From Saccharina japonica (lineage: Eukaryota > Sar > Phaeophyceae > Laminariales > Laminariaceae), in contig MEHQ01001636.1 in assembly GCA_008828725.1 (NCBI GenBank), positions 12,671-76,670 of the forward strand: a DNA stretch of 64,000 nt, in the 5' to 3' direction. Positions 21,320 to 33,520 of this stretch are shown here, in pieces. The position numbers were made by a program, and so were the translations under genes. Numbering within the stretch: the stretch's first letter is position 1; each line of letters starts with the position of its first letter. The notes beneath the pieces were generated by a model. That model ran no database searches. It was given only the letters and a program-made list of their open reading frames with translations, and was not told the DNA's origin.

Positions 21320-21790
21320 GTGTGAGAACTTGGGAGACAAAACGTGTTGGCTGGACTTTAAAGAACTTGGGAGTTAATCAATGTTGGCTGGCGTTTATGG
21401 AACTGGGAACTAAGAATGTGTGGCTGCCCCTTAAATAATTTGGAGTTCAGAAATGTTGGCTGGTGTTTAAGAAAGTGAGAGACAAGAAATCTTGGCTCGC
21501 GTTCAAGAGTTTGGGAGTTACGAAATGTTGGTTGGAGTGTAAGAAATCGGGAGACACTACATTTTTGTCTCGCCTTTAAGAATTTGGGAGTTAATAAATG
21601 TTGGATGGCGTTTGAGAAAAAAGAGGTTTGGCTTTCCTTTAATATTTTGGGGGTTGATAAATGCTGGATGGCGTTTAAGAAACCGGGAGTTAAGAAGTTT
21701 TGGCTTGCCTTTAAGGATTTGGGAGATACGAAATGTTGGATGCAGTTTAAAAAAGAAATCGGGAGTTAAGATGTTTCGGCCGGCTTTTTC
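21320..21790 (+). pseudogene. 36-bp coding-periodic repeat (12-residue peptide repeat)
   Basis: About 13 units with consensus AAGAATTTGGGAGTTAAGAA followed by ATGTTGGCTGGCGTTT. Translated, each gives KNLGVKKCWLAF with drift. The frame is kept for several units (LGVNQCWLAF, FGVQKCWLVF, LGVDKCWMAF, PGVKKFWLAF) but broken by indels and stops near 21436 and 21570. The conserved Trp and the third-position drift suggest a decayed repeat-protein exon; a pure minisatellite is the alternative. No family recognised. Duplicate at 30115-30585. Confidence 0.5.
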
Positions 21791-22039
21791 GCACTAAGCA
21801 TAAGAAAACCATGTACGAAGTATAAATACCCACTATAATAGTGCAGGGTGTACCCCGCCTCGCATAATACTCATAATTTGTGGCTGGGCTAAATGAGAGT
21901 TTCTTTGTGTTGCGTAACATTGTACCTACGGCACGTACGGTGATATCTGCGAGGAAGACAGAACGAAGGAAACCTAGGGCTTGTGGAGCGGCACTGCATC
22001 TTAACAGGAGGCGTGTTTGGAGTGTGTGTGTGGGGGGGT

Positions 22040-22262
22040 TGTACTCACGCCATATATGGCCGTAGTCGTATGCATGACCATATATCCTATCATCCCTACA
22101 ATGCCGGGACGGAGCACGTCGGGTTTTCATCGACCAGGCAGGCATCGCCCCTGCACCAAGCGTGAAGCGCCGTGAGGTGTTCGGCGAGTCGCATGAAGGG
22201 TGGGCTAGCCGCATCCTATATGCTAAGAACCGGTTGTGAGGTGGACTTTTCTTGCATACCTT
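22040..22262 (-). mobile_element. Family A retroposon
   Basis: Inverse orientation: GTACTCACGCCATATATGGC, ATCCCTACAATGCCGGGACG, GGGTTTTCATCGACCAGGCA, GGCGAGTCGCATGAAGGG, GAACCGGTTGTGAGGTGGAC. A short G run precedes its 3' end (22031-22037). Duplicate at 30835-31057. Confidence 0.8.
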
Positions 22263-22454
22263 TGGCATGGATAGCAGCGTCGAATGGATTGATTCGGGGA
22301 TAATCGTTTTTTTTTGGGGGGGGGGGGGGGGTGGAGAGCAAGCAAGATTGAGGTTGAAGGAACTCAGGAGAGAACCAAAATGATACGGATGGGCGCTAGA
22401 GAGACGAAACATCGGGCAGAAGAACACATCGGCTGGTGCTACAGCCAGTAGAGG

Positions 22455-22740
22455 TGCACCATGTTTTTTTTTCCTGAGGTGTCCTCACTTGAGTAGCTCT
22501 ATAACTAATAGTAAGTAATAGTAAGCCACCTGCCTTTGGAGGAAACAAAAAAATGCTACCAGGTATACCCGATGAAAAAATCCCATGGCCTACGTGTAAA
22601 TGAAAAATGGTGCAACACAAAAAAATAGGAAATTCCGACGACTTTGGGCTAAGGAGGCTTTTACCTATAATAGGTCATTCAGAAAACGTTTCAGCCAAAA
22701 AAAGGTATACCTTACACCTCTATCGTAGCACGCGTTCATC
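22455..22740 (+). mobile_element. Dispersed repeat K, copy 3
   Basis: Same blocks as 4258-4565, uninterrupted at the MITE site (TTTGGGCTAAGGAGG). Carries a TACCAGGTA palindrome at 22556 where copy 2 has CTACGTATA. Duplicate at 31250-31535. Confidence 0.75.
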
Positions 22741-23304
22741 GTACAGAAAGTTGGTTTGGTATAAGCTGACCGGCAAAAACAAGTTGCTGTATGTAGAATA
22801 TTGCTGTGAGAATCGAAGGAGGCTGGAGGTTTGTTGGCGGACGAATGGCGAATCGTGGGGGAAGACAGTAACGAAAAATAAACCAAGCCGACACAAATCG
22901 GGGGGAAAAAATAACATCGACCGCGCGTGCCCTTAGCCATCCGGTGGACAGAGTAGTTGGGAACAAAAAACGGTGGAATCGCAACGAAGTATTAGATAGT
23001 AGTTGTGTGAGGGTGTTGCCTACTGAGATATAGGGGTAAAACAAAATCGCAACGAAGCCGACAGCCACCACAGTTAACAAGAACAGGACTAAAGCCGAAA
23101 CGGGGGCTGGCATTGGCATGGCATGCAGCAGATACTACTTATATCAATGAGTGTATCAGATGATAAGAGCACCCCGCACAGACTGAGGCGCCGTCGGCAA
23201 ATACGGCGACAACGGCGTGAACCCCCCTCCCCTCCCTCGCCTCGATCGCCCTTCGCGCTCGCCTCCTCGCGCGCCTGCTCTCCGGCGACCCGTCCCCCCC
23301 CTCC

Positions 23305-23999
23305 CCCAGATGGGAAAACGTTCTCGAGAAAGAATGGAAATATATAGGAGGAAACCAAAAAGAGATGCTGGCCACACATGGAGTATTTTTGGGGGTACAA
23401 GACAGATTTAAAAGAAAGGATAGAAATAAGGGAAAGGCTGGCGCTAATAAATGAGGTGGGACGGGGAGGAACGCCTACATACACGGGGGGTTAAGAGAAG
23501 GGATAGGAATGAAACCGTATTTTGCACGGCCCAGTGGACGTCGCGAAAACGCTGGAACCGGAATTTTGTGTAGGGGACCTGGACCTGGCAGAAAGAAGAA
23601 GAAGGTATACCGGTAGACTGGAAAAGGAGGAAGGAGACGCACAGACGTGTCCTTGTGGCAAAGCAATAGAGAGTAGAGCTCATAAAGTGGGAGAATGTGA
23701 AATGTACAAGGAAGAACGGGATGTGTTATAGGAAATGAGGAAAACAGACGAATGTGACATGGAGAAGTTTGGTACACTAGATAGTAGCGAGAAAAAGATC
23801 GCTATCTTAGGAGGTAGATGGCGGCCACAGGCGGCGAAACAGGCAGGGGATAATATTATCATTTTTTAAATGTAAAATATAGAAACAACATAATGAGCAC
23901 CCAGCTGTTGGAGGTGTCTCTATTAGGAGTAGGAACGGTGCTCCGTCTCGAAAGGGATACGTGGTCAATGGTCAAATGACTGAGGCGAGCAACGAATGA
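23305..23999 (+). pseudogene. LINE reverse transcriptase C-terminus, decayed
   Basis: Frame at 23522-23868 carries VGDLDLAERRRRYTGR, then CPCGKAIESRAHKVGECEMY, a Cys/His cluster like the one that follows the RT domain in non-LTR retrotransposons. It is interrupted by TAG at 23729, and the reading continues with EMRKTDECDMEKFGTLDSSE. After a frameshift, NEHPAVGGVSIRSRNGAPSR ends at TGA 23997-23999, ten bases before a C run. Upstream, 23340-23520 has KERIEIRERLALINEVGRGG in a shifted frame. The RT palm is absent, so this is a 5'-truncated dead copy. Confidence 0.7.
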
Positions 24000-24025
24000 G
24001 TACACGCCCCCCCCCCCCTCCCTCC

Positions 24026-24240
24026 CTCCATGTAAGTCCGTCTCACAAGCGGTTCTTAGCAGGATGCAGCTCAACCTCTATGCGACTCGCCGAACACCAT
24101 TTCACGGCGCTTCGCGCTTGGTGCTAACAGCAATGTCTGCCTGGTCGGTGAGAACCCGACTTGCTCCGTCCCGGGATTGTAGGGATGCGAGGGTCTATGG
24201 TCATACGACTACGGCCGTGCACGACATGAGTACACCCTCC
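24026..24240 (+). mobile_element. Family A retroposon directly after the LINE C run
   Basis: Starts after CCCTCCCTCCCTCC and carries GTCTCACAAGCGGTTCTTAG, GCGACTCGCCGAACACC, GCCTGGTCGGTGAGAACCCG, GGGATGCGAGGGTCTATGGT and GACATGAGTACACC plus a short C run. It is then followed by an inverted module X (GTTGCTCGTCTGTTTGGAGG). It is not the same A copy as the one at 32806, which differs at many sites. Confidence 0.8.
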
Positions 24241-24317
24241 CCGTTGCTCGTCTGTTTGGAGGGAATTGGGTGATCCACCGCCCGTCGTGCAGCCCTCGCA
24301 CGATCACTATACTCAGA

Positions 24318-24400
24318 CGATTTATTGATTGATTGACTGATTGATTGATTGATTGGTTGATTGACTGATTTATTGATTGGTTGATTGACTGATTTATTGG

Positions 24401-24463
<63 letters not shown>

Positions 24464-24560
24464 CTTGCTCGATTGATTGATTGATTGACTGATTGGCTGA
24501 TTGATTGGCTGATTGATTGCTTGCTTGATTGATCGCTTGATTGATTGGGGCGATTGATGG
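24318..24560. repeat. (GATT)n tetranucleotide array
   Basis: GATT/GACT/GGTT/GCTT tetramers inside an inverted module X, the complement of the CAAT array at 13676-13912. Translations (INQSINQS) are artefacts. Confidence 0.95.
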
Positions 24561-24645
24561 ACGATGATCGCGATTGAGATTTAACGATCGTTCGAGAGGG
24601 GACCAGGTAGAATACTGGCCCCCTAGTGGAAGCCGTGCCCCCCCC

Positions 24646-25858
24646 GGGTGAGGGGAGGGGGCGCGAAAATGTGTCCTCTGGTATTAGGTATACCCATCGC
24701 CAACACAAATGACAACTACGTATACGAAGCAGAAGTAAGGTGGAACAAACAACATCCCACGGGGTTCACGAATCAATCGTTTTTTTTTTTGCCGGTGCGA
24801 TGGGATCACCCAATTCGCCCCCCCCCTCTCACAGACAGACAGGCAGACAGTAGAGCTTACCTGGTGCCAGTAATTCCACACTGTATCGTATGCCGCTAAT
24901 AAGTAATAAGAGACGCTCGCTAGGTATGAGAGACGAGAGGCCGGGAATATTAGGCCCGTTATCCATTCGTGTTAGCTTCCAAGCGGGCGCTATATTCACG
25001 GCCAGCAGAATGGCATATCCCTGTACGTAACCATATGCTGGTTGGGGGCTACGTAGGAGGAGTGCGATATGTGCAGGTTGCACCTGCAAAAGTTTTTGTG
25101 CAGGCTGTGTGTGGCCAATTTCATCCTTGCCCGTCGCCCCAGACCAAGCCAACCCCAGACACACCCCTAACCCTAACCCTAACCCCAACCCCTTGGGGAG
25201 CACGAGGTCGGCAGGGGCAGCCACGCGGCTCCGCCGCGTATTTTGATGGCGTTTTTCCAAAAACAAGCATGCGGCCCAAAAGGCCAGCCTCACCCATTAA
25301 AACCGGCATCCTGCACAAAAACACTTGCAGGTGTAACCTGCACATAGTACGCGTCTACGTAGGGGTACATAATAAGTAGTGGTCCCTCTATGGCGCTGGC
25401 TGAGTTCGTGGTGCCGGCTGCCCGCTACGTACTTCTAGATTAAAAAAAAAAAAAAAAAACAGCAGCTGTGAGATCGAGGATTTTGTTGAAACTCCTATTT
25501 GCTATTATAGCTGAGTGTGATACTTCGATAGAGCGTACTTACGGGTTGTATATGTCCTCATCATGCAGGATGTACATCCCGTATGAGGGGGACACAATAT
25601 GAGAGCGGTACCATTCAGGTAGCGTGTGTCTATTTGTGGGGGGGGGGTGTACTCATGTCGTGCACGGCCGTAGTCATATGACCATAGAGGGGGGGGGAAT
25701 AAGAATTAAAATGGTTTGCACGTAACTTTGCCATTAATATATATAGTGTCTGTGGAATCGCTTGGCACAAAAATATGGCATTCACCAGTGTGCGGTACGA
25801 GTAGTAGTGTGCGGAGGGATTAGTGCCGGTTGCCGTCGAAGTGCCCAACCGCAACGGG

Positions 25859-25898
<40 letters not shown>

Positions 25899-26500
25899 GT
25901 CCTCGATATTCATGCATGGCCGTACAGTAGTCGTACGACCATAGACCCTCGCACCCCTACAACGTCGGGACGGAGCATGTCGGGTTTTCACCGACCAGGC
26001 AGGCCATTGCCTGCTCGCACCAAGCTTTTCGAAGCGAAACGTGAAGTGTTCGGCGAGTCGCATGAAAAGGGTGAGCTAGCTGCATCCTTCTAAGAACCGC
26101 TTGTGAGGCGGACTTGCATATGCATGACAGCTTCCATGGGTTAACGGGGGGGGGGGGGCGATACAATATACCCCCAATGCTGTGCACGTTACTACAAGGA
26201 CCATTAGGTACCGATATGCATACAACTACGTACACAACGGGTCCTGCTATTTCCGTCCAGAGTGGATCACGTGTATCACGCGTACCTAATGCAGGTGTCG
26301 AGCACCGAACCCGTTTCATACCTTGGACCGATCATCGATTTCCCACCTCCATGGATCTTTCACGGGGGGCTTATGGTAAAACCAGGACCCCGTCACGTAC
26401 ACAAAAACCCATATATTCCAGTATTTTTACTATTAATAAGCAGATTTGGTCCTGATTCTTATACGTACTCCCCCGCAATGGACATTTCAGGGAAGCAGGT

Positions 26501-26546
<46 letters not shown>

Positions 26547-28354
26547 CGTTCTGAGGTTCTCCGCTCGAGGAGCTCGCTACGTACTCCCATCAAGACTGAT
26601 TAAAAAAAAATATAGGAAAGGCAAGGCCAAAATTCGACGAGCCATGTGACCTTGACCCCTTAAGAACTGGTCCCAAGTATTTGGGGACAAATTACTTGGA
26701 AATAGAGTTGGATTATTTTCTCAGTTCTGAATGGGTTATAGGGGCACATCACGGTTTTGTTTTGTTGACAAGCAAGAACGATGCAGCAGCAGCAGCAGCA
26801 GCAGCAGCAGCCGTGGTGTGTACCGATTTTCAAGATCAGCTTATCTCATAAAACGATGGGTCTTATCTTTTACTACTACTATTAATACTACTACTGTACG
26901 AAAAAAAGGATCCCACACTAACTCCAAGTAGTTTTTTCTCCCCGTGACAAGCCGATTATTTACCTGGTCTTAGCTCTATATACTATATATGGTCTTAAAC
27001 CGGATCGTCTTAAAGTGGGTATTATCCCGTGACAAGCCGATTCACTTGGTCTTTTCTCTACTATGGTCTCAAACCGGATGGTCTTAAAATGGGTATTTCC
27101 CCCGTGACAGGCCGACGTGCCTGGTCTTGCCTCTGCTATATATGTATGGCCTTAAACCGGTGGTTTTAAAAATGGGTACACCACTACTGTATTGGGGCGG
27201 CTCTTCCTCGGTTTAAGAGCCCCGCCAGTCAGAAACTATTTACGGCACGGACCCATGCTACGGTAGAGGTGCGCCATGTTTTTTCTGGGGCTCCTCAAGT
27301 GTGAGGAGTTCTATACTAATAGTAAGTAATAGTAAGCCACCTGCCTTTGGAGGAACATAAAAGTGCTACGTATATACCCGATGAACAATCCCACGGCCTA
27401 AGTATAACCCTGAAGAATATTTCAACATAAGAATTTTTGGAATGCCGACAATTTTGGATGAACCGTTTTAGGACTGCAGACCCGTTTTGGGGACAATCCA
27501 CTCTAATTATAAGTAATTTGTCCCCAAAACGGGACTCCAGTCCTATAAGGGTTAAGGAAGGAGGAGCACCGTCATTCAGGAAACGTTTTAGCCAAAAAAA
27601 AGTATACCTTATACCTCTATCGTAAAACGCGTCTCAGCAGAGGGAAAAAAAAGTGCTACGTACCCCTTATCGTCTCCTTGTACATGCTGCATCATCTGCA
27701 TACGTAGCTCATGCTGCCGCCAGGCTGGAGCCGTTTTTAACCTGCATGGCCCGTGTACGACAGACGTGTTCCCTGGGGTTGGATGTCTTGCTATACAGAT
27801 ACTTCACGACAATCTCGTAACGGAAAGGCTACGATAGGGACCTAGATGATCTGTAGATGATGTATCTGTAGATGATGTATCTGCAGATGATGTGTCTGTA
27901 GATGATGTATCTGTAGATGACTTATCTGTAGATGATCTATCGGTGGATCATGTATCTGTAGATGATTATCTGTAGATGATCTATATGTAGACGATTTATC
28001 TGTAGATGATCTATCGGTAGATCGTGTATCTGTAGATGATCTCTCTGTAGATAATTTATCGTAGATCATCTATCTGTAGGTGACATATTTGTAGATGAAT
28101 TCTCTGTAGATTTTCTATCTCGCCAAGAACAAGAGGAGTGGGAAAAGGCCTCGTTATCCACGTTATCCACGACCTATAAAGGGCTGGGAGCCGGCTGACT
28201 ATTGTTTGCGGTATGCGGTGGCGTGAGACCGGTTTGCGCATATTTTGGGGGTTTCGCCTATATCCTGGGGTTTCGTAGGTCACCGACTACTTATTAGTTG
28301 GTAAGGTATTACATGTAAAACACATTAATATCATAGCGACACCAACAACAACAA

Positions 28355-28429
<75 letters not shown>

Positions 28430-31400
28430 CTACTACTACTACTACCACTACTACTACTACTATTAATAGAGTGTGACTGATCGGCGGAGAAGGTATTATT
28501 TTCACACAGTCCTGCCGTCGACGCCAATTGTAAGGTTATGGACAATATGGGACACCAGACTATCCCTTGTCAGGTTTGCCTATTGAACAGGTACTCGTTG
28601 TTACTCACATGTGTTGTTTTCTTAGAGATAGAAGAAGAGCAGCTTTATTCCTTTTCCAACGATGAAAGGCTGAAAGGCTGAATGAAGGCTCGAGTTGCCT
28701 CACCTTGGAAACCCCTGGTTTCCATCTAAGATACTCGTACGCCTTCCAAGTACAGTACTATCAATGCCATTCTTATACCTGTTACCAGGTATTTACCGGC
28801 GTTTACCAGCTGGCGTAAATCTGCCCGCATCAGGCGAAGTTCTCAGACGAGCCCGCATAAAATGATGCTGTTTTTAATGAGGTAGGGTTTTGTCACGAAG
28901 CTGTAAGGCATTCGTTCCCGACGGTGAGCTTGTTTTTGGCTTCGGCTAGCGGTGGCCACCACCCCGACTCGGAACTCTAACCCTAACGCTAACCCTAAAC
29001 CTAACGAGAGGCATGCCTGGTTGGTGTGCCATCTGGTCGCTGTGCTTGGAAAGGCTCTATTTTCAGTGCAGGCACATCTAAGGAAGTTTGCCTGCGCGGG
29101 CAGATCTACGCGAACACGGCGTTTACACATAGTTCCAGCAATACGGTGACACACACTTCGTATACAGAGTACATTGATCATATCATACATACGCGTGTCA
29201 GCAACAGGGATGAGAGTAGGCCGGACTTCACGGCTATAGTTGGATTAGTTGGATTTAGTTGGATTTAGTTGGATGGCGGAAAGCAAGCCAACCAACTGAC
29301 TTACTTGAAGTTTCATCAATAGCACGCACACACTTCATGCCGCAAACGCGCCAAGTCAGACACGAAGACGCGGAACTCCGCAAATTGCCGGACGGAACTA
29401 CGAAGTAACTATAAAAAAAATACCTAGCCAACTAGTAACTAGTCGGCGGCATGTAGTCGGCCAACACACACAGACCTAACGTAGTACAGGGCACCAACTA
29501 AGAAACAGGAAAGCTGATCCAGGCTTGGATTTCTTATTTGAGAATGGCTGCGTTCTATGAGACACTAACTTCGGTGTATTCGACTACCGAATTTCTTATT
29601 TTCCTGGGAATCTCAGCTTTTGCCCTTTCTTGTTGCTCGTTTTCTTGTTAGGTGTCCCGTGCTGTAGGTAGCATACGAAATATGTATAGACGTATCTATG
29701 AACTTTGTTCGGGATGGTCGGTGTTCCTTTACCCGATTACTTGGCCGGTGGCTAAGTACTGTACTTCGGTTTTCTTCAGCCCCCGAGGGCGTATTTATGC
29801 TCCTCGCTCTTGCCCGGCGGCTGGGCTACGTACGACTAGTAGCTTGTATGATACGAGGAACGAACGCCTGCTGCTGTGCTCTCCCTTTTTCAGCTTGCGA
29901 CTAGCGACACTCCCCGGGACTTCAAGTCAACCACAATCCCGAAGGAGAACCTTGTGTAACAGCATGAACTATTAAAGGCACGCCGCGAAGAACCCAGACA
30001 CGTTCGTTCCCAAATTACAACGAAGAACTGCGTACAAAGTACAAGTGCGTTACGGCCAATCAGAAAATTGCGGGCACGAAATCCCTTTCTCTATATATAT
30101 TTGCCCGACAGCAAGTGTGAGAACTTGGGAGACAAAACGTGTTGGCTGGACTTTAAAGAACTTGGGAGTTAATCAATGTTGGCTGGCGTTTATGGAACTG
30201 GGAACTAAGAATGTGTGGCTGCCCCTTAAATAATTTGGAGTTCAGAAATGTTGGCTGGTGTTTAAGAAAGTGAGAGACAAGAAATCTTGGCTCGCGTTCA
30301 AGAGTTTGGGAGTTACGAAATGTTGGTTGGAGTGTAAGAAATCGGGAGACACTACATTTTTGTCTCGCCTTTAAGAATTTGGGAGTTAATAAATGTTGGA
30401 TGGCGTTTGAGAAAAAAGAGGTTTGGCTTTCCTTTAATATTTTGGGGGTTGATAAATGCTGGATGGCGTTTAAGAAACCGGGAGTTAAGAAGTTTTGGCT
30501 TGCCTTTAAGGATTTGGGAGATACGAAATGTTGGATGCAGTTTAAAAAAGAAATCGGGAGTTAAGATGTTTCGGCCGGCTTTTTCGCACTAAGCATAAGA
30601 AAACCATGTACGAAGTATAAATACCCACTATAATAGTGCAGGGTGTACCCCGCCTCGCATAATACTCATAATTTGTGGCTGGGCTAAATGAGAGTTTCTT
30701 TGTGTTGCGTAACATTGTACCTACGGCACGTACGGTGATATCTGCGAGGAAGACAGAACGAAGGAAACCTAGGGCTTGTGGAGCGGCACTGCATCTTAAC
30801 AGGAGGCGTGTTTGGAGTGTGTGTGTGGGGGGGTTGTACTCACGCCATATATGGCCGTAGTCGTATGCATGACCATATATCCTATCATCCCTACAATGCC
30901 GGGACGGAGCACGTCGGGTTTTCATCGACCAGGCAGGCATCGCCCCTGCACCAAGCGTGAAGCGCCGTGAGGTGTTCGGCGAGTCGCATGAAGGGTGGGC
31001 TAGCCGCATCCTATATGCTAAGAACCGGTTGTGAGGTGGACTTTTCTTGCATACCTTTGGCATGGATAGCAGCGTCGAATGGATTGATTCGGGGATAATC
31101 GTTTTTTTTTGGGGGGGGGGAGGGGGTGGAGAGCAAGCAAGATTGAGGTTGAAGGAACTCAGGAGAGAACCAAAATGATACGGATGGGCGCTAGAGAGAC
31201 GAAACATCGGGCAGAAGAACACATCGGCTGGTGCTACAGCCAGTAGAGGTGCACCATGTTTTTTTTTCCTGAGGTGTCCTCACTTGAGTAGCTCTATAAC
31301 TAATAGTAAGTAATAGTAAGCCACCTGCCTTTGGAGGAAACAAAAAAATGCTACCAGGTATACCCGATGAAAAAATCCCATGGCCTACGTGTAAATGAAA

Positions 31401-32808
31401 AATGGTGCAACACAAAAAAATAGGAAATTCCGACGACTTTGGGCTAAGGAGGCTTTTACCTATAATAGGTCATTCAGAAAACGTTTCAGCCAAAAAAAGG
31501 TATACCTTACACCTCTATCGTAGCACGCGTTCATCGTACAGAAAGTTGGTTTGGTATAAGCTGACCGGCAAAAACAAGTTGCTGTATGTAGAATATTGCT
31601 GTGAGAATCGAAGGAGGCTGGAGGTTTGTTGGCGGACGAATGGCGAATCGTGGGGGAAGACAGTAACGAAAAATAAACCAAGCCGACACAAATCGGGGGG
31701 AAAAAATAACATCGACCGCGCGTGCCCTTAGCCATCCGGTGGACAGAGTAGTTGGGAACAAAAAACGGTGGAATCGCAACGAAGTATTAGATAGTAGTTG
31801 TGTGAGGGTGTTGCCTACTGAGATATAGGGGTAAAACAAAATCGCAACGAAGCCGACAGCCACCACAGTTAACAAGAACAGGACTAAAGCCGAAACGGGG
31901 GCTGGCATTGGCATGGCATGCAGCAGATACTACTTATATCAATGAGTGTATCAGATGATAAGAGCACCCCGCACAGACTGAGGCGCCGTCGGCAAATACG
32001 GCGACAACGGCGTGAACCCCCCTCCCCTCCCCCCTCCCCTCTACCCCTCCCCCTCCGCGCCTCTCTCCACCCCCCCCCCTCCCCCAGATGGGAAAACGTT
32101 CTCGAGAAAGAATGGAAATATATAGGAGGAAACCAAAAAGAGATGCTGGCCACACATGGAGTATTTTTGGGGGTACAAGACAGATTTAAAAGAAAGGATA
32201 GAAATAAGGGAAAGGCTGGCGCTAATAAATGAGGTGGGACGGGGAGGAACGCCTACATACACGGGGGGTTAAGAGAAGGGATAGGAATGAAACCGTATTT
32301 TGCACGGCCCAGTGGACGTCGCGAAAACGCTGGAACCGGAATTTTGTGTAGGGGACCTGGACCTGGCAGAAAGAAGAAGAAGGTATACCGGTAGACTGGA
32401 AAAGGAGGAAGGAGACGCACAGACGTGTCCTTGTGGCAAAGCAATAGAGAGTAGAGCTCATAAAGTGGGAGAATGTGAAATGTACAAGGAAGAACGGGAT
32501 GTGTTATAGGAAATGAGGAAAACAGACGAATGTGACATGGAGAAGTTTGGTACACTAGATAGTAGCGAGAAAAAGATCGCTATCTTAGGAGGTAGATGGC
32601 GGCCACAGGCGGCGAAACAGGCAGGGGATAATATTATCATTTTTTAAATGTAAAATATAGAAACAACATAATGAGCACCCAGCTGTTGGAGGTGTCTCTA
32701 TTAGGAGTAGGAACGGTGCTCCGTCTCGAAAGGGATACGTGGTCAATGGTCAAATGACTGAGGCGAGCAACGAATGAGTACACGCCCCCCCCCCCTCCCT
32801 CCCTCCAT
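24646..32808. repeat. Large segmental duplication, copy 2
   Basis: Second copy of 15828-24030. Contents in the same order: H1 25069-25345, G runs 25862-25897 and 26501-26546, D2 26652-26739, K with D1 27254-27634, 15-bp array 27843-28119, CAA array 28342-28430, H2 28807-29115, G 29481-29668, 36-bp repeat 30115-30585, A 30835-31057, K 31250-31535 and LINE remnant 32090-32777. The inter-copy DNA, 24031-24645, is the A copy, a GATT array and a short unassigned piece. Confidence 0.95.
32090..32777 (+). pseudogene. LINE reverse transcriptase C-terminus, duplicate
   Basis: Base-for-base equivalent of 23305-23999, including the same in-frame TAG and the same frameshift, so both defects predate the duplication. 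The GC-rich block just upstream (32016-32085) differs strongly from copy 1. The 3' end again runs into a C run (32785-32795). Confidence 0.7.
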
Positions 32809-32968
32809 GTGACTCGCCGAACACCTCACGGCGCTTCGCGCTTAGTGCTAGCAATGTCTGCCTGGTCGGTGAAAACCCGACATGCTCCGTCCAGGCATTG
32901 CAGGGATGCGAGGGTCTATGGTCATACGACTACGGCCATGCATGGCATGCGGCTAATTAGTACACCCC
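32806..32968 (+). mobile_element. Family A retroposon, 5'-truncated
   Basis: Begins CATGTGACTCGCCGAACACC immediately after the LINE C run and ends in AGTACACCCCCCCC. Its last part reads GGCATGCGGCTAATTAGTAC instead of the usual GACATGAGTAC. Confidence 0.8.
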
Positions 32969-33011
32969 CCCCTTCTCCCTCCCTATAAATATATTACTTC
33001 GAAGTATATAT

Positions 33012-33520
33012 TTATAGCTTGGGTTGGCGTCGGTTGGCAACGACGCTGTAAAACACGCCTCTCACTGCGTGAGCTAGACAACTAGGGTGCCGTTTTTTGT
33101 TGTTGTTTTCGGCCGTCACCAAAGCTGGCGGCCGAGTTAAATCATTTGTGCGGGGTGGAGAATCTTCGCTCCGCACAAGGGGAATTATCGTATCACGTAG
33201 TGTGTATATGGTAAGGCATCTGCAAGACAGTTACATAGTGCTCCCATTGCTTTCTCCGGAAGTGGCCACACCAGAAATTGACTTAACTCATTGAAGCTGT
33301 CGTCCATATGAAAGTCCGCCTTACAAGCGGTTCATAGTAGGATGCAGCTCGCCCTTCATGCGACTCGCCTCACACCTCACGGCGCTTCGCGCTTAGTGGT
33401 AGCAATGTCTGCCTGGTCGGTGAAAACCCGACATGCTCCGTCCCGGCATTGTAGGGATGCGAGGGTCTATGGTCATACGACTACGGCCATGCATGAATAT
33501 CGAGTACACCCCCCCTCCCC
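33012..33520 (+). mobile_element. Family A retroposon, longest copy
   Basis: About 510 bp. Order: GGGTTGGCGTCGGTTGGCAA, TGCGTGAGCTA, TCATTTGTGCGGGGTGGAG, GGAAGTGGCCACACCAGAAA, AAGTCCGCCTTACAAGCGG, GACTCGCC, CACGGCGCTTCGCGCTTAG, GCCTGGTCGGTGAAAACCCG, GGGATGCGAGGGTCTATGG, GAGTACACC and a C run. The inverted 46-kb copy has the same extent, which suggests this is close to full length. No conserved ORF, so probably non-autonomous. No clear pol III box seen. Confidence 0.75.

Larger units (their letters stand above)
15828..24030. repeat. Large segmental duplication, copy 1
   Basis: Matches 24646-32808 throughout. The offset starts at 8818 and drops to 8816 after the A run at 16623. It is 8819 after the CAG tract, 8795 after the CAA array and 8778 after a GC-rich block at 23.2 kb. 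Only a handful of substitutions were seen (for example at about 15849, 15882, 16900, 18787 and 20117). Left edge: a G run. Right edge: the C run after the LINE. An assembly artefact joining two haplotypes would look similar. Confidence 0.95.

Noticed and set aside
21747-22427. 226-codon minus-strand ORF (also at 30542-31222)
   Set aside because: It crosses a family A copy and a C-rich tract, has no recognisable domain, and is explained by low stop density in repeat DNA.
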